From Halomicrococcus gelatinilyticus (GTDB taxonomy: Archaea > Halobacteriota > Halobacteria > Halobacteriales > Haladaptataceae), in NCBI GenBank assembly GCA_024227995.1, contig CP100465.1, forward strand, positions 496,001 to 560,000: DNA of 64,000 nucleotides, in the 5' to 3' direction. The translations under genes and the position numbers were made by a program. Each line of letters begins with the position of its first letter. The stretch's first letter is position 1. Below, piece after piece: positions 8,041 through 16,118 of the stretch. The notes beneath the pieces were generated by a model. It saw only the letters and a list, made by a program, of their open reading frames with translations, made no database searches and was not told the DNA's origin.

Positions 8041-8943
8041 TTATGCTGTCTGGTAAACTTCGTCGCGCACCCAGTCGTACCCCTTGTCCTCGAGCTTCTC
8101 GGCGAGTTCCGCGCCGCCGCTCATGGCGATCTCGCCGTCGAGCATGATGTGGACGTGGTCGGGTTCGACGTAGTCGAGGATGCGCTGGTAGTGCGTGATC
8201 TGGAGGATGCCGGTGCCTTGCTCGTCGCGCAGGGCGTTGATGCCCTTCGAGACGTCCTGTAGCCGGTCGATGTCCAGACCAGAGTCGATCTCGTCGAGCA
8301 CCGCAACGCTCGGTTCGAGGATGGCGGCCTGCAGCACCTCGTTCTGCTTCTTCTCGCCGCCGGAGAAGCCGGCGTTGAGGTAGCGCTGGGCGAACTTCTC
8401 GTCCATGTCCAGCTGCTCCATCTTCTCCTGGAGGATCCCCTGGAACTCGGCGACGCCGACCTCGCCCTCGTCGGCGGGTCCCTCCATCGGGCTCGTGTCG
8501 TAACCGGCTTCCTCCGCTTCCTCCTCGTCGCCCTCCTCGCCCTCGAAGAGCTCCTCGCGCTCCTCGAGCTTCGCGTTGAGCGCGGTCCGGAGGAAGTTCG
8601 CCATCGTGACGCCCTCGATCTCCGCCGGGTACTGGAAACCGAGGAAGACGCCGAGCGCCGCGCGCTCGTTCGGCTCCATCTCCAGCAGGTTCCAGGTTCG
8701 TTGCTCCGGTTCGACGTCGTCTTCGAGGTCCTTGTCGTCGAGGTGGACGAGAATCTCGCCGTCGGTCACCTCGTAGGCTGGGTGGCCGGCGACGACCTTC
8801 GCCGTCGTCGACTTCCCGCTCCCGTTCGGTCCCATCAGGGCGTGAATCTCCCCCGAGGAGACCTCGAGGTCGACCCCGTTGAGAATCTTCTCGTCTTCCT
8901 CTACGACCTCTGCGTGGACGTTTTTGAGTTCGAGTGTTGCCAT
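8041..8943 (-). CDS. sufC: SufC, Fe-S assembly ABC ATPase
   Basis: The 300-aa ABC ATPase has Walker A GPNGSGKST, a SufC-type signature FSGGEKKQNE and Walker B VAVLDEIDSGLD. It energises the SufBCD scaffold and is a soluble ATPase, not a transporter. An acidic Glu-rich insertion (about residues 130-165) lies before the signature, a haloarchaeal addition lengthening the usual ~250 aa. The ATG at 8943 (MATLELKN) is chosen over an ATG 12 nt upstream because the latter lies inside the operator-like palindrome. It is the first gene of sufC-sufB-sufD-ferritin-like-sirR. Confidence 0.95.
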   Translation of the reverse strand: MATLELKNVHAEVVEEDEKILNGVDLEVSSGEIHALMGPNGSGKSTTAKVVAGHPAYEVTDGEILVHLDDKDLEDDVEPEQRTWNLLEMEPNERAALGVFLGFQYPAEIEGVTMANFLRTALNAKLEEREELFEGEEGDEEEAEEAGYDTSPMEGPADEGEVGVAEFQGILQEKMEQLDMDEKFAQRYLNAGFSGGEKKQNEVLQAAILEPSVAVLDEIDSGLDIDRLQDVSKGINALRDEQGTGILQITHYQRILDYVEPDHVHIMLDGEIAMSGGAELAEKLEDKGYDWVRDEVYQTA

Positions 8944-8945
8944 CG

Positions 8946-8959
8946 TTAGGTTCACCTAA
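8946..8959. promoter_or_regulatory. DtxR/IdeR-like operator palindrome before sufC
   Basis: The 14-bp sequence TTAGGTTCACCTAA is a perfect inverted repeat with 6-bp arms (TTAGGT/ACCTAA) around a 2-nt centre. It ends 3 nt before the sufC ATG and begins about 25 nt downstream of a TATA-like box (minus strand, 8986-8992), placing it at the expected transcription start. The arms match the half-sites of DtxR/IdeR iron boxes, and the operon encodes a DtxR-family protein. Binding is inferred. Confidence 0.6.
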
Positions 8960-8985
8960 GTCGTTCGAATGATGGGGCGGTCGTC

Positions 8986-8992
8986 CCATAAC
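8986..8992 (-). promoter_or_regulatory. TATA-like box for the suf operon
   Basis: GTTATGG on the minus strand, about 45 nt before the sufC ATG. It would give a start site close to 8960 and a short leader containing the palindrome. Confidence 0.4.
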
Positions 8993-9037
8993 AGTTTCGC
9001 AAGCGTCTGCAAACGGTTTCCGCTACGTGAAACTTTG

Positions 9038-9051
9038 TTCCCGAAAGGGAA
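9038..9051 (-). terminator. Hairpin downstream of polB
   Basis: The 14-nt palindrome has arms TTCCC/GGGAA and a 4-nt loop. It lies about 40 nt past the polB stop in the polB reading direction and is followed by a short CAAAGTTTC. It may end polB transcripts ahead of the suf promoter; the weak T-run limits confidence. Confidence 0.35.
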
Positions 9052-9091
9052 AATCCCGTGGGTCCGGACGGACGCTTCGCGCGTCCGGGTG

Positions 9092-11797
9092 CTACATGAA
9101 ACTGCCGAGGCCGGTCTGCTCCTGCCCGCTCTTCACTTCCTCCCAGGAGACGTCGAGCGCCGCCAGCACGCGCTCGATGGGACCCTTCAGCGTCCGGTCG
9201 AGCATCTTGTCCCAGTTCACCTCGAACTCTTCGGGCACCTGGTCGGCGTACTCGAAGCAGATGACGTCCTGTCCCTCCTTGAACTCGCGGTACAGCGGGT
9301 CCGCCTGGGGGTCGAGCCCCTGCTCGCGCTCCACGCGCTCGAAGAACGCGGGGTGGACCTTCTCCAGGTAGAGGCGCTTGGGCTTGCTCCCGCGCTGGAA
9401 GTTGGTGCCGAGCAGGAGGTTGGCGTACTTCGCCCCCCGGACCTGCGCGGTGTCGGTGTCGTAGTTGTCGAGGCGCTTCCCGATGCCGCCGGGGACGGCG
9501 ACGTCCTCCAGGTCGACCTCGCCGGCCTGGAACCGCTCGATGATGTCGTGGACGTACTCCTCGACGTCGTCGAGGTCCTCCCCGGTGACGATCATCTCGA
9601 TGACCTCGCGCTGGACCTCCTTCGTGATGGGCGCGATGTCGCTGCGCTTGGACTCGAAGCCGGTGATGTCGATGTCGTCGACGTCCTTGCCCTCCTTCCA
9701 GACGATGTGGCCGGCGTAGCGCTTCTTCTTGCCTGCCTGGAAGAACCGGCGGTAGAGCTTCTCGAACTCGATCTGGAAGCGGTGGTCGTCCGCGTTCAGT
9801 TCCTCGCTCGCGAACTCGTCGTACCGGGCGTTGATGTGGTCCTCGATCTCGAACGACTGCTCGATGGCATCCTCCGTCGAGAACTCGGGGCCGAGTTCGA
9901 GCATGACGGAGTCGGTGTCGCCGTAGGCGACGTTGTACCCGAGTTCGCTGGCCGCCGTCTCGGTGAACTCGATGACCTCGCGGCCCGTCGCGGTGATTGC
10001 CGCGCCCATCGTCTTGTCGTAGAGGCGGAACCGCTCCCAGCCCAGCACGCCGTACAGGCTGTTCATGATGACCTTCACCGCGGACTGCTGGCGGTCGTAG
10101 GTCTCGTACTCGGGCGTGCCGGGTTCGTGCTCGTTGCGGAGCGTCTTCTTCTCCTCGCGCTCGGACAGCGTCTCGTTGATGATCTCGCGCACGATGCCGT
10201 CCGGTTCCTTCCGGAAGTGGGTGCCGTTGGGCGCGACGTACGTCTCGCCGTCGTACTCCTCTGGGTCGACCGACGTCTCCGGCGAGAGGTTGATGGTCGC
10301 CATCGACATCGGGTACAGCGACTTCAGGTCGAGCACGGTGACGTTCTCCCTGACGCCGGTGATGGGGTCGAACACCGCGCCGCCCTCGTAGTCCTCGCTC
10401 TCGACCTGGCCCTTCGACGGGAGCGCGAACTGGCCGTGGGCCTTGTGGAGGACGTAGACGTCCACCGCGTCGCCGGGCGTCGTCGCGTCCTCCAGCTTGC
10501 AGCCGACGAACGACGCGACTTCTTTCCAGAACGAGACGATGTCCTGCTTGCGGTCGATCTCGACGCAGAGCTCGACGTCGCGAACGTTGTACTCCAGCAG
10601 TCGCTCGGGGTCGTTCTCCCAGAGGTCGCCGATGTCGCCCGCGTAGCGCTCCTTGCCGACGTCGAGTTCCATCTCGCCGACGGCGTCGAGTCGATAGGAC
10701 TCCAGTTCGGAGAACTGCATCCGCTTGTAGGCGTACAGCAGGTCGAAGACGACCCGTCCTTTCACTGTTGGCCCGCCCCAGTCGCTGCGCCAGACCTCGT
10801 CGACGCGCGAGAGCCGCGAGGAGTCGAGGTCGTGGTCGTGGAACGGCCCGGCGAGTTCGTCGAGGCGGTCGAGGAAGTACGGCGCGTCGAAGTCCTCGAA
10901 GTTCCACCCGGTGAGGACGTCGGGGTCGGTGTCGTCGACGTAGTCGAGGAACGCCGCCAGCATCGCCTCCTCCTCGTCGAAGACGCGCACGTCGACCTCG
11001 GTGTCCTCGCGGTACGGGTCGTAGTCGACGAGGTCCTCGGGCGCACCGGTCGTCGCGTCGGGGGCGTCGTACAGCCACGCGACGTACTCGTCGCGGTAGG
11101 AGTCGTGGCTGGTGAGACAGACGATGGGCTCCTCGCCGTCCTCGGGGAATCCGGACCGGTCGTCGACCTCGATGTCGAACGTGTTCACCCGCAGATCGGC
11201 GTCGACCTCGGCAGCTTCGACTTCCTCGTGGTGGACGACGACGTCCCCCTCGTCGCGCCGGCGCTCGGGGAGGCGCACGCCGCTCTTGATGTCCTTGTCG
11301 ATGAGGAAGCGGTTGGGGAACAGGATGTCGGCCTCGTAGTGGTCGAACCGGTCGCGGACGTTCCCGACGTCCCGTGGCGTCTTGCCGAATATCCTGGTCA
11401 GCTTCGTCCCGCGGATGCTCTCGTAGCGGTCGCCGTCCTCGTCGGTCTCCTCGAAGCCCGTGATGCGGTCGTCGTCGAGTTTGTCGTCGTCGAGCGTGTT
11501 CGTGGGCGCGTAGAAGTACGGCCGGAACCCGACGACCCGGACGTGTTCGAGTTCGTTGTCGCGCGTGCGGCCGAAGACGTGGATGATGGGCTCCTCGTCC
11601 TCGCCGCTCCCCTCGACGGTGTAGTCGACCTGCGTCACCGCGAGTTCGAGCGTCCCCTGCGGGTCGGGGAGCCAGTCGGTGTCCACGTCGACGTGGGCGT
11701 CCGCCGTCTGTCCGCCCCGGCCGGCGATGGCTCGCGCTTCCGCTTCGGGACGGTCCTCGTCCGCGTCCCCGAAGTCGTCGAGCCCGGATTGAGTCAT
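9092..11797 (-). CDS. polB: Family B replicative DNA polymerase (PolB), intein-free
   Basis: The 901-aa DNA-dependent DNA polymerase has a 3'-5' exonuclease. Exo I is FDIEVDD, Exo II WNFEDFDAPYF and Exo III YNVRDVELC. Polymerase motif A is DLKSLYPMSM, motif B KVIMNSLYGVLGW, motif C YGDTDS, and a KKKRYAG element follows. All catalytic acidic residues are present. The insertion points in motifs A, B and C, where many haloarchaeal PolB genes carry inteins, are uninterrupted. The last eight residues QTGLGSFM form a PIP-like PCNA-binding peptide, and the N-terminus has a second similar element (QSGLDDF). The ATG at 11797 is preferred; longer in-frame extensions give non-protein-like sequence. The gene is divergent from the MinD-like gene. 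Confidence 0.97.
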   Translation of the reverse strand: MTQSGLDDFGDADEDRPEAEARAIAGRGGQTADAHVDVDTDWLPDPQGTLELAVTQVDYTVEGSGEDEEPIIHVFGRTRDNELEHVRVVGFRPYFYAPTNTLDDDKLDDDRITGFEETDEDGDRYESIRGTKLTRIFGKTPRDVGNVRDRFDHYEADILFPNRFLIDKDIKSGVRLPERRRDEGDVVVHHEEVEAAEVDADLRVNTFDIEVDDRSGFPEDGEEPIVCLTSHDSYRDEYVAWLYDAPDATTGAPEDLVDYDPYREDTEVDVRVFDEEEAMLAAFLDYVDDTDPDVLTGWNFEDFDAPYFLDRLDELAGPFHDHDLDSSRLSRVDEVWRSDWGGPTVKGRVVFDLLYAYKRMQFSELESYRLDAVGEMELDVGKERYAGDIGDLWENDPERLLEYNVRDVELCVEIDRKQDIVSFWKEVASFVGCKLEDATTPGDAVDVYVLHKAHGQFALPSKGQVESEDYEGGAVFDPITGVRENVTVLDLKSLYPMSMATINLSPETSVDPEEYDGETYVAPNGTHFRKEPDGIVREIINETLSEREEKKTLRNEHEPGTPEYETYDRQQSAVKVIMNSLYGVLGWERFRLYDKTMGAAITATGREVIEFTETAASELGYNVAYGDTDSVMLELGPEFSTEDAIEQSFEIEDHINARYDEFASEELNADDHRFQIEFEKLYRRFFQAGKKKRYAGHIVWKEGKDVDDIDITGFESKRSDIAPITKEVQREVIEMIVTGEDLDDVEEYVHDIIERFQAGEVDLEDVAVPGGIGKRLDNYDTDTAQVRGAKYANLLLGTNFQRGSKPKRLYLEKVHPAFFERVEREQGLDPQADPLYREFKEGQDVICFEYADQVPEEFEVNWDKMLDRTLKGPIERVLAALDVSWEEVKSGQEQTGLGSFM

Positions 11798-11937
11798 GTC
11801 GGGGATTTTGGCGCTTCCCGGTAAAAACCCTCCCGTTCGCGCCGGTCCCCCAGGCCGCGAGCCTCGTCCGTGACGGGCGGACGTGCCCGCCTGACCCACC
11901 CGAGCGTTCAAATACCGGGACGCGACCACGCCACCAC

Positions 11938-12606
11938 ATGCTCGCCGTCGCCGGAGGCAAAGGGGGTTGTGGCAAGACGACGACGACGCTGGGGCTGGCG
12001 ACCGCCCTCGCCGCGACCGGCCGCTCCGTGCTCGCGGTCGACGCCGACCGCGAGATGCCGGACCTGCACGTCCTCGCCGACGTCGCCCAGGAGCCGAACC
12101 TCGCGGACCTCGCGCCGGAGAGCGGCGACCCGCTCCCCGCGAGCGAGGTCGCGCACCCGCTGCCGGACCGACCGGGCGTCCGGGTCGTCCCGGCCGCCCC
12201 GTCGGCGGGGTCGGGGGCGACGCTCCCGACCGCCTGCGCGCGATTCGACGCCGCCGCGGACCGCGTGCTGCTCGACTGCCCCGCGGGCGGTGGCGAGGCC
12301 GCGGCGGCAGCGCTACGGGTCGCCGACCGCGCGTTGCTCGTCTCGACGCCGACGCTGGCGTGTCTCCGGGACGCCGCGACGACGGCGGCGATGGCCCGGG
12401 CGCTCGGCGCGACGGTGGTCGGGGCGGTGCTCACTCGCGCCGAACGCGTGCCGGACGGCGTCGAGCGACTGCTCGGCTGTCCGGTGCTGGCGACGGTCCC
12501 AGCAGTCGACCGCTCGGCCGGCACGGCGACGCCCGTACTCGGCGACGACGCCGTCTCGGCGGCGTACGACCGCGTCGCTGCGACGCTACTGTCCAAACAT
12601 TTATGA
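11938..12606 (+). CDS. ParA/MinD-family ATPase
   Basis: The 222-aa P-loop ATPase has a deviant Walker A motif (GGKGGCGKTTT, residues 6-16) typical of MinD/ParA/SIMIBI proteins, the switch segment VLAVDADREMPDLH, and a DCPAGG Walker B region. It is short, and I see no C-terminal amphipathic membrane-targeting helix, so its partner is unclear. Haloarchaea have several MinD paralogues with roles in placing archaella, chemosensory arrays and other polar structures. The stop codon overlaps the TATA-like box of the next gene (12600-12605), a tight arrangement that suggests a linked but separately initiated gene. Confidence 0.8.
   Translation: MLAVAGGKGGCGKTTTTLGLATALAATGRSVLAVDADREMPDLHVLADVAQEPNLADLAPESGDPLPASEVAHPLPDRPGVRVVPAAPSAGSGATLPTACARFDAAADRVLLDCPAGGGEAAAAALRVADRALLVSTPTLACLRDAATTAAMARALGATVVGAVLTRAERVPDGVERLLGCPVLATVPAVDRSAGTATPVLGDDAVSAAYDRVAATLLSKHL
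12600..12605 (+). promoter_or_regulatory. TATA-like box overlapping the minD-like stop codon
   Basis: TTTATG, 30 nt before the ATG at 12630. It fixes the downstream gene's start as a leaderless one. Confidence 0.45.
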
Positions 12607-12629
12607 ACTCGTTCCGACTCGTGAAACGT

Positions 12630-13256
12630 ATGGCGAACAGACTCACGACTGGCATCCCCGTCCTTGACAGAAAGTTGAACGGTGGGGTGCCGCCCGGGAG
12701 CACCGTCGCGCTCTCGGCCCCGCCGGCCAGCCAGTCGGAGCTGTTGCTGTACGAACTGAGCGCCGCCCGGCCGACGCTGTACGTGACGACCGACCGCGAC
12801 GAGGCGGCGGTCCGGTCCGCCTTCGAGCGCGCGCCCGGTCGGCCCGGGATGCCGGAGGTGCGCTACGTCCCCACCGACGCCCCGCTGGAGCACGCGCGCC
12901 AACTGTTCCAGCGCCTCCCGGACGACTCGACGTTCGTCGTCGACCCGGTGGACCTGCTGGAACGCCAGGACGAGACCCGCTACCGCAACTTCCTCCACGA
13001 CCTCCAGCACCACGTCCAGTCGACCGACAGCCTGGCCGTGCTGCACTGCCTCGACGGCCGGAGCGTCCCCGACCTGCGGGACCTGACCGAGCACGTCGCC
13101 GACGTCGTGTTCCAGTTGCACACCGAGGTCACCGGCGACACGGTGGAGAACCGCCTCGCGGTGCCGAAGTTCCGCGGCGGGCGCGCGCTCCCCGAGACCA
13201 TCAAGCTGGAACTCGCCGAGAGCGTCACCATCGACACCAGCCGGGACATCGCCTGA
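12630..13256 (+). CDS. RecA/KaiC-like fold protein with degenerate P-loop
   Basis: The 208-aa protein opens with LTTGIPVLDRKLNGGVPPGS, the classical entry to RAD55/KaiC/GvpD-type ATPase domains. The Walker A that should follow (GxxxxGK[ST]) is replaced by SAPPASQSE, with no catalytic Lys. A Walker-B-like hydrophobic strand ending in Asp remains (STFVVDPVDLL). It is therefore probably a nucleotide-sensing or purely structural relative rather than an active ATPase. An ATG 27 nt upstream is in frame, but the TTTATG box favours 12630. The last 11 codons and stop are copied in a 67-bp tandem duplication. Its neighbour is a MinD-like ATPase; a shared role cannot be shown. Confidence 0.75.
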   Translation: MANRLTTGIPVLDRKLNGGVPPGSTVALSAPPASQSELLLYELSAARPTLYVTTDRDEAAVRSAFERAPGRPGMPEVRYVPTDAPLEHARQLFQRLPDDSTFVVDPVDLLERQDETRYRNFLHDLQHHVQSTDSLAVLHCLDGRSVPDLRDLTEHVADVVFQLHTEVTGDTVENRLAVPKFRGGRALPETIKLELAESVTIDTSRDIA

Positions 13257-13353
13257 CCCGACCACCGTTCTCGCCGTCGCCGCCGCGAGCGTCACCATCG
13301 ACACCAGCCGGGACATCGCCTGACCCGACCACCGTTCTCGCCGTCGCCGCCGC
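13220..13353. repeat. Exact 67-bp tandem duplication spanning a gene's 3' end
   Basis: Positions 13220-13286 and 13287-13353 are identical, and a third GAGC follows at 13354-13357. The unit contains the last 11 codons and stop of the KaiC-like gene plus downstream sequence. The second copy lies beyond the stop, so the protein is unaffected. The GAGC at each boundary is compatible with slippage or unequal exchange. An assembly artefact is possible. Confidence 0.95.
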
Positions 13354-13431
13354 GAGCCACCGACGCGAAGGTCGACGCCCGTCCGAGAGCGCAAGCGCCA
13401 AGTCGGAACGACCGGAATCGAGAGACGAGAC

Positions 13432-14136
13432 ATGTACGAGGCCGTCCACGCTACCCCCGACGGGGACAGCACCGTCGCCCGACAGGCGGCCACGGCGGCC
13501 GAGTACGGCTTCGACGGCGTCGTCGTCAGGAACCACAGCGACGCGCGCGCCGACTACGACGCAGACCGAATCGCTGACGAGTCCGGCATCGACGTCGTCG
13601 CGGGCGTCGAGATCCGGGCCGACGACCGCTCGCGCGCCAGCGGCCACGTCGGCAACTTCCGCCCGAAGACGACCGTCCTGCTGCTGCACGGCGGGGCGAA
13701 CGACCTGAACCGGTTCGCCGTCGAGTCCGACCGCGTGGACGTGCTCGCCCACCCGATGCGCGGGCAGGGCGACTTCAACCACGTCCTCGCGAAGGCAGCG
13801 GCGGACAACGGCGTCCGCGTCGAGTTCGACCTCTCGCGGGTGCTGCGGAAGGACGGCGGGCCGCGCGTGCAGGCGCTCCAGGACCTCCGCAAGCTCCGCG
13901 AGCTCGTCGAGAAGTACGACGCCCCGTACGTCGTCAGCGCCCGACCGAACTCCCACCTCCAGTTGCGCGCGCCGCGCGAACTGCTCGCCGTCGGGGAGAC
14001 GGTCGGCTTCTCGCGAGACCAGGTCGAGACGGGGCTCCGGGAGTGGGGACGGCTCGCCGAACGCAACCGGGAACGGCAGTCCGACGCGTTCATTGGCCCG
14101 GGCGTGAAACGGGGCCGGTATGAAGAGGACGATTGA
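13432..14136 (+). CDS. rnp3: RNase P protein component 3 (Rpp30)
   Basis: The 234-aa TIM-barrel-like subunit of archaeal RNase P processes tRNA 5' leaders with the RNase P RNA and Pop5. Family blocks seen are MYEAVHATPDG, GFDGVVVRNHSD, VDVLAHPMR, RVEFDLSRVLR and YVVSARPNSHLQLRAPREL. Length is normal. It is followed with a 17-nt overlap by a methyltransferase gene and then by the Pop5 gene, so translation of the three is probably coupled. The A-rich purine stretch just before the ATG may serve as a weak ribosome-binding site. Confidence 0.93.
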   Translation: MYEAVHATPDGDSTVARQAATAAEYGFDGVVVRNHSDARADYDADRIADESGIDVVAGVEIRADDRSRASGHVGNFRPKTTVLLLHGGANDLNRFAVESDRVDVLAHPMRGQGDFNHVLAKAAADNGVRVEFDLSRVLRKDGGPRVQALQDLRKLRELVEKYDAPYVVSARPNSHLQLRAPRELLAVGETVGFSRDQVETGLREWGRLAERNRERQSDAFIGPGVKRGRYEEDD

Positions 14137-14728
14137 GGAGCACGCCGCACGGTTCGACGAAGTCGCCGGCGAGTACGACGACAGCCAGAACGACACGGAC
14201 GAGTATCGCGCCTGCGTGAGCCTCGTCGTCGAGCACGCCGACCCGGAGAGCGACGACGTGGTCGCCGACCTCGGTACCGGGACCGGCGCCATCGCGCTGT
14301 CGCTCGCCGACGACGCCGGACGGGTCGTCGGTCGCGACATCAGCGAGGGGATGATGGAGCAGGCTCGCGAGAAGGCAGCGGCGCAGGGCATCGGCAACGT
14401 CGAGTTCGGCGAGGGTCGCTTCCGCGAACCGAACGTCGACGAGGCGGACGTCGTCGTCTCGAACTTCGCGATGCACCACCTCAGCGACCAGGAGAAGCGC
14501 GAGGCCATCGAGGCCATCGCCGACCTCGATCCGCGGCGGTTCGTCCTCGGCGACGTGATGTTCTTCGGGACGCCCGACCCCGACGAGCCGTTCTACAGCC
14601 CGGAGGTCGACGACCCCTCCACCGTGGGCCACCTCGCCGACGCCCTCACAGACGCGGGGTTTGCGCTGACGGCCGTCGAGCGCGTCCACGACCAGGTCGG
14701 CGTGCTGGTCGCCGAGCAAGTTCGATAG
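14120..14728 (+). CDS. Class I SAM-dependent methyltransferase
   Basis: The 202-aa protein has motif I VADLGTGTGAIAL, motif II-like GRDISEGMMEQAREK and a VVSNFAMHHLSDQEK post-motif typical of UbiE-type small methyltransferases. The substrate is unknown. Its position between the RNase P genes rnp3 (17-nt overlap) and rnp2 is a recurrent haloarchaeal arrangement as far as I recall, which makes an RNA or translation-related substrate attractive but unproven. Confidence 0.85.
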   Translation: MKRTIEEHAARFDEVAGEYDDSQNDTDEYRACVSLVVEHADPESDDVVADLGTGTGAIALSLADDAGRVVGRDISEGMMEQAREKAAAQGIGNVEFGEGRFREPNVDEADVVVSNFAMHHLSDQEKREAIEAIADLDPRRFVLGDVMFFGTPDPDEPFYSPEVDDPSTVGHLADALTDAGFALTAVERVHDQVGVLVAEQVR

Positions 14729-14768
14729 CGCATCATTCAAGCCAGTACCCGACGAACGACTCCCGAGG

Positions 14769-15248
14769 ATGAGACACCTCCCGAAGCACCTGCGGCCGCG
14801 CTGGCGCTACCTCGCGGTCGGCCTCGAAGCCTGGCCCGACGCCGACCTGAACCGCCGCGCGTTCCAGCGCAGCATCTGGTTCGCGGCACAGAACCTGCTC
14901 GGCGACGCCGGGAGCGCCGACGCCGACCTCTCCGTCCTCGATTTCACCTTCGCCGACGGCGAGGGCGAGGCCGTCGTTCGCGCCCGTCACGGGCACGTCG
15001 AGGCGGCTCGCGCCGCGCTGGCCTGCGTCGACGAGGTGGCCGGTGACCCCGTGGGCCTGCACGTCCGGGGCATAAGCGGTACGATACGGGGTTGTGAAGA
15101 AAAGTATTTAGGTCGCCGCAGGGAACTTTCGGGGGAGAGAAGCGTCGTGTTTGCGGACGCCGAACGTGTCGCAGTCGAGCGCGACGGTCTCATCGACGTG
15201 CGGCACGATGGGGCGTTCGCGGGCGCGACGGAACTCGATTTCGAGTGA
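14769..15248 (+). CDS. rnp2: RNase P protein component 2 (Pop5)
   Basis: The 159-aa protein partners Rpp30 in the catalytic core of archaeal RNase P. Identifying features are the N-terminal MRHLPKHLRPRWRYLAVGLE, the RRAFQRSIWFAAQNLLGDAG helix and GISGTIRGCEEKYLG. A C-terminal extension of about 40 acidic residues exceeds the usual ~110-140 aa. The stop is 4 nt before the psmA ATG, so rnp3, the methyltransferase, rnp2 and psmA probably form one transcription unit. Confidence 0.92.
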   Translation: MRHLPKHLRPRWRYLAVGLEAWPDADLNRRAFQRSIWFAAQNLLGDAGSADADLSVLDFTFADGEGEAVVRARHGHVEAARAALACVDEVAGDPVGLHVRGISGTIRGCEEKYLGRRRELSGERSVVFADAERVAVERDGLIDVRHDGAFAGATELDFE

Positions 15249-15252
15249 TACT

Positions 15253-15996
15253 ATGCAGGGACAAGCCCAACAGCAAGCGTACGACCGCGGGATCACGATC
15301 TTTTCGCCTGACGGGCGACTCTATCAGGTCGAATACGCCCGCGAGGCGGTAAAGCGAGGCACGCCGTGCATCGGCGTTCGGACCAGCGACGGCGTGGTCC
15401 TCACGGTGGACAAGTACATCCGGTCGGAGCTGATGGAGCGCGAGAGCATCGAAAAGCTCCACAAGGTCGACGACCACATCGGCATCGCGAGCGCCGGCCA
15501 CGTGGCCGACGCCCGCCAGCTGATCGACTTCGCGCGCCAGCAGGCCCAGGTCAACCGCCTGCGCTACGGCGAGCCGGTTGGCGTCGAGACGCTGACCAAG
15601 CAGGTCACCGACCACATGCAACAGTACACGCAGGTCGGCGGCGCACGGCCGTTCGGCGCGGCGCTGCTCATCGGCGGTATCGACGACGGCGAACCCCGTC
15701 TCTACGAGACGGACCCGAGCGGCACCCCCAACGAGTGGAAGGCCAACGCCATCGGCGCCGACCGCAGCGACATCCAGGACTACCTCGAAGAGAACTACAC
15801 CGAGGACCTGGACCTCGAAGCCGGCATCACGCTCTCGCTCGAAGCGCTGGCCCAGACGAAGGAGGACGGCCTCGACCCCGAGGGCGTCTCGATGTCGACC
15901 ATCGACGTCGAGACCGAGCGCTACGAGCGTCTCGAGACCGACGAGCTCGCCTCGTACGTAGAGGAGCTCGACCTGCTCCCGGACGAGGAAGAATAG
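15253..15996 (+). CDS. psmA: Proteasome alpha subunit
   Basis: The 247-aa 20S proteasome alpha subunit forms the outer rings and entry gate. The N-terminal YDRGITIFSPDGRLYQVEYA is the alpha-ring signature, including the Tyr/Asp gating residues, followed by IASAGHVADARQLI and PFGAALLIGG. The ATG at 15253 gives the canonical N-terminus. The acidic tail (LDLLPDEEE) is haloarchaeal. No beta subunit gene is in the window; PAN, the likely regulatory partner, is at 29156-30370. Confidence 0.97.
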   Translation: MQGQAQQQAYDRGITIFSPDGRLYQVEYAREAVKRGTPCIGVRTSDGVVLTVDKYIRSELMERESIEKLHKVDDHIGIASAGHVADARQLIDFARQQAQVNRLRYGEPVGVETLTKQVTDHMQQYTQVGGARPFGAALLIGGIDDGEPRLYETDPSGTPNEWKANAIGADRSDIQDYLEENYTEDLDLEAGITLSLEALAQTKEDGLDPEGVSMSTIDVETERYERLETDELASYVEELDLLPDEEE

Positions 15997-16118
15997 GGCG
16001 TCCCTCTTTTCGCCTGCGGTTTCGACGACCACGGCGAGCAGCGGCGGTACCGTCGCGATCCGCTGTCCGTCTCAGTTTCGACGCAGCTACGACAGGCCGA
16101 CCGGCGATTCCGACGCCG

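Noticed and set aside
9092..11797. Intein in polB
   Set aside because: The coding sequence runs through motifs A, B and C without interruption, and the length is that of an intein-free polymerase.
8969..11824. 950-codon open frame antisense to polB
   Set aside because: High-GC codon bias keeps the opposite frame open; the translation is Val/Asp/Glu repeats without domains.
8952..13493. Very long open frame (over 1500 codons) on the minus strand
   Set aside because: It is an out-of-frame reading over polB and its neighbours. Its translation is Arg/Gly/Pro-rich without motifs, while the true polB frame holds all polymerase motifs.
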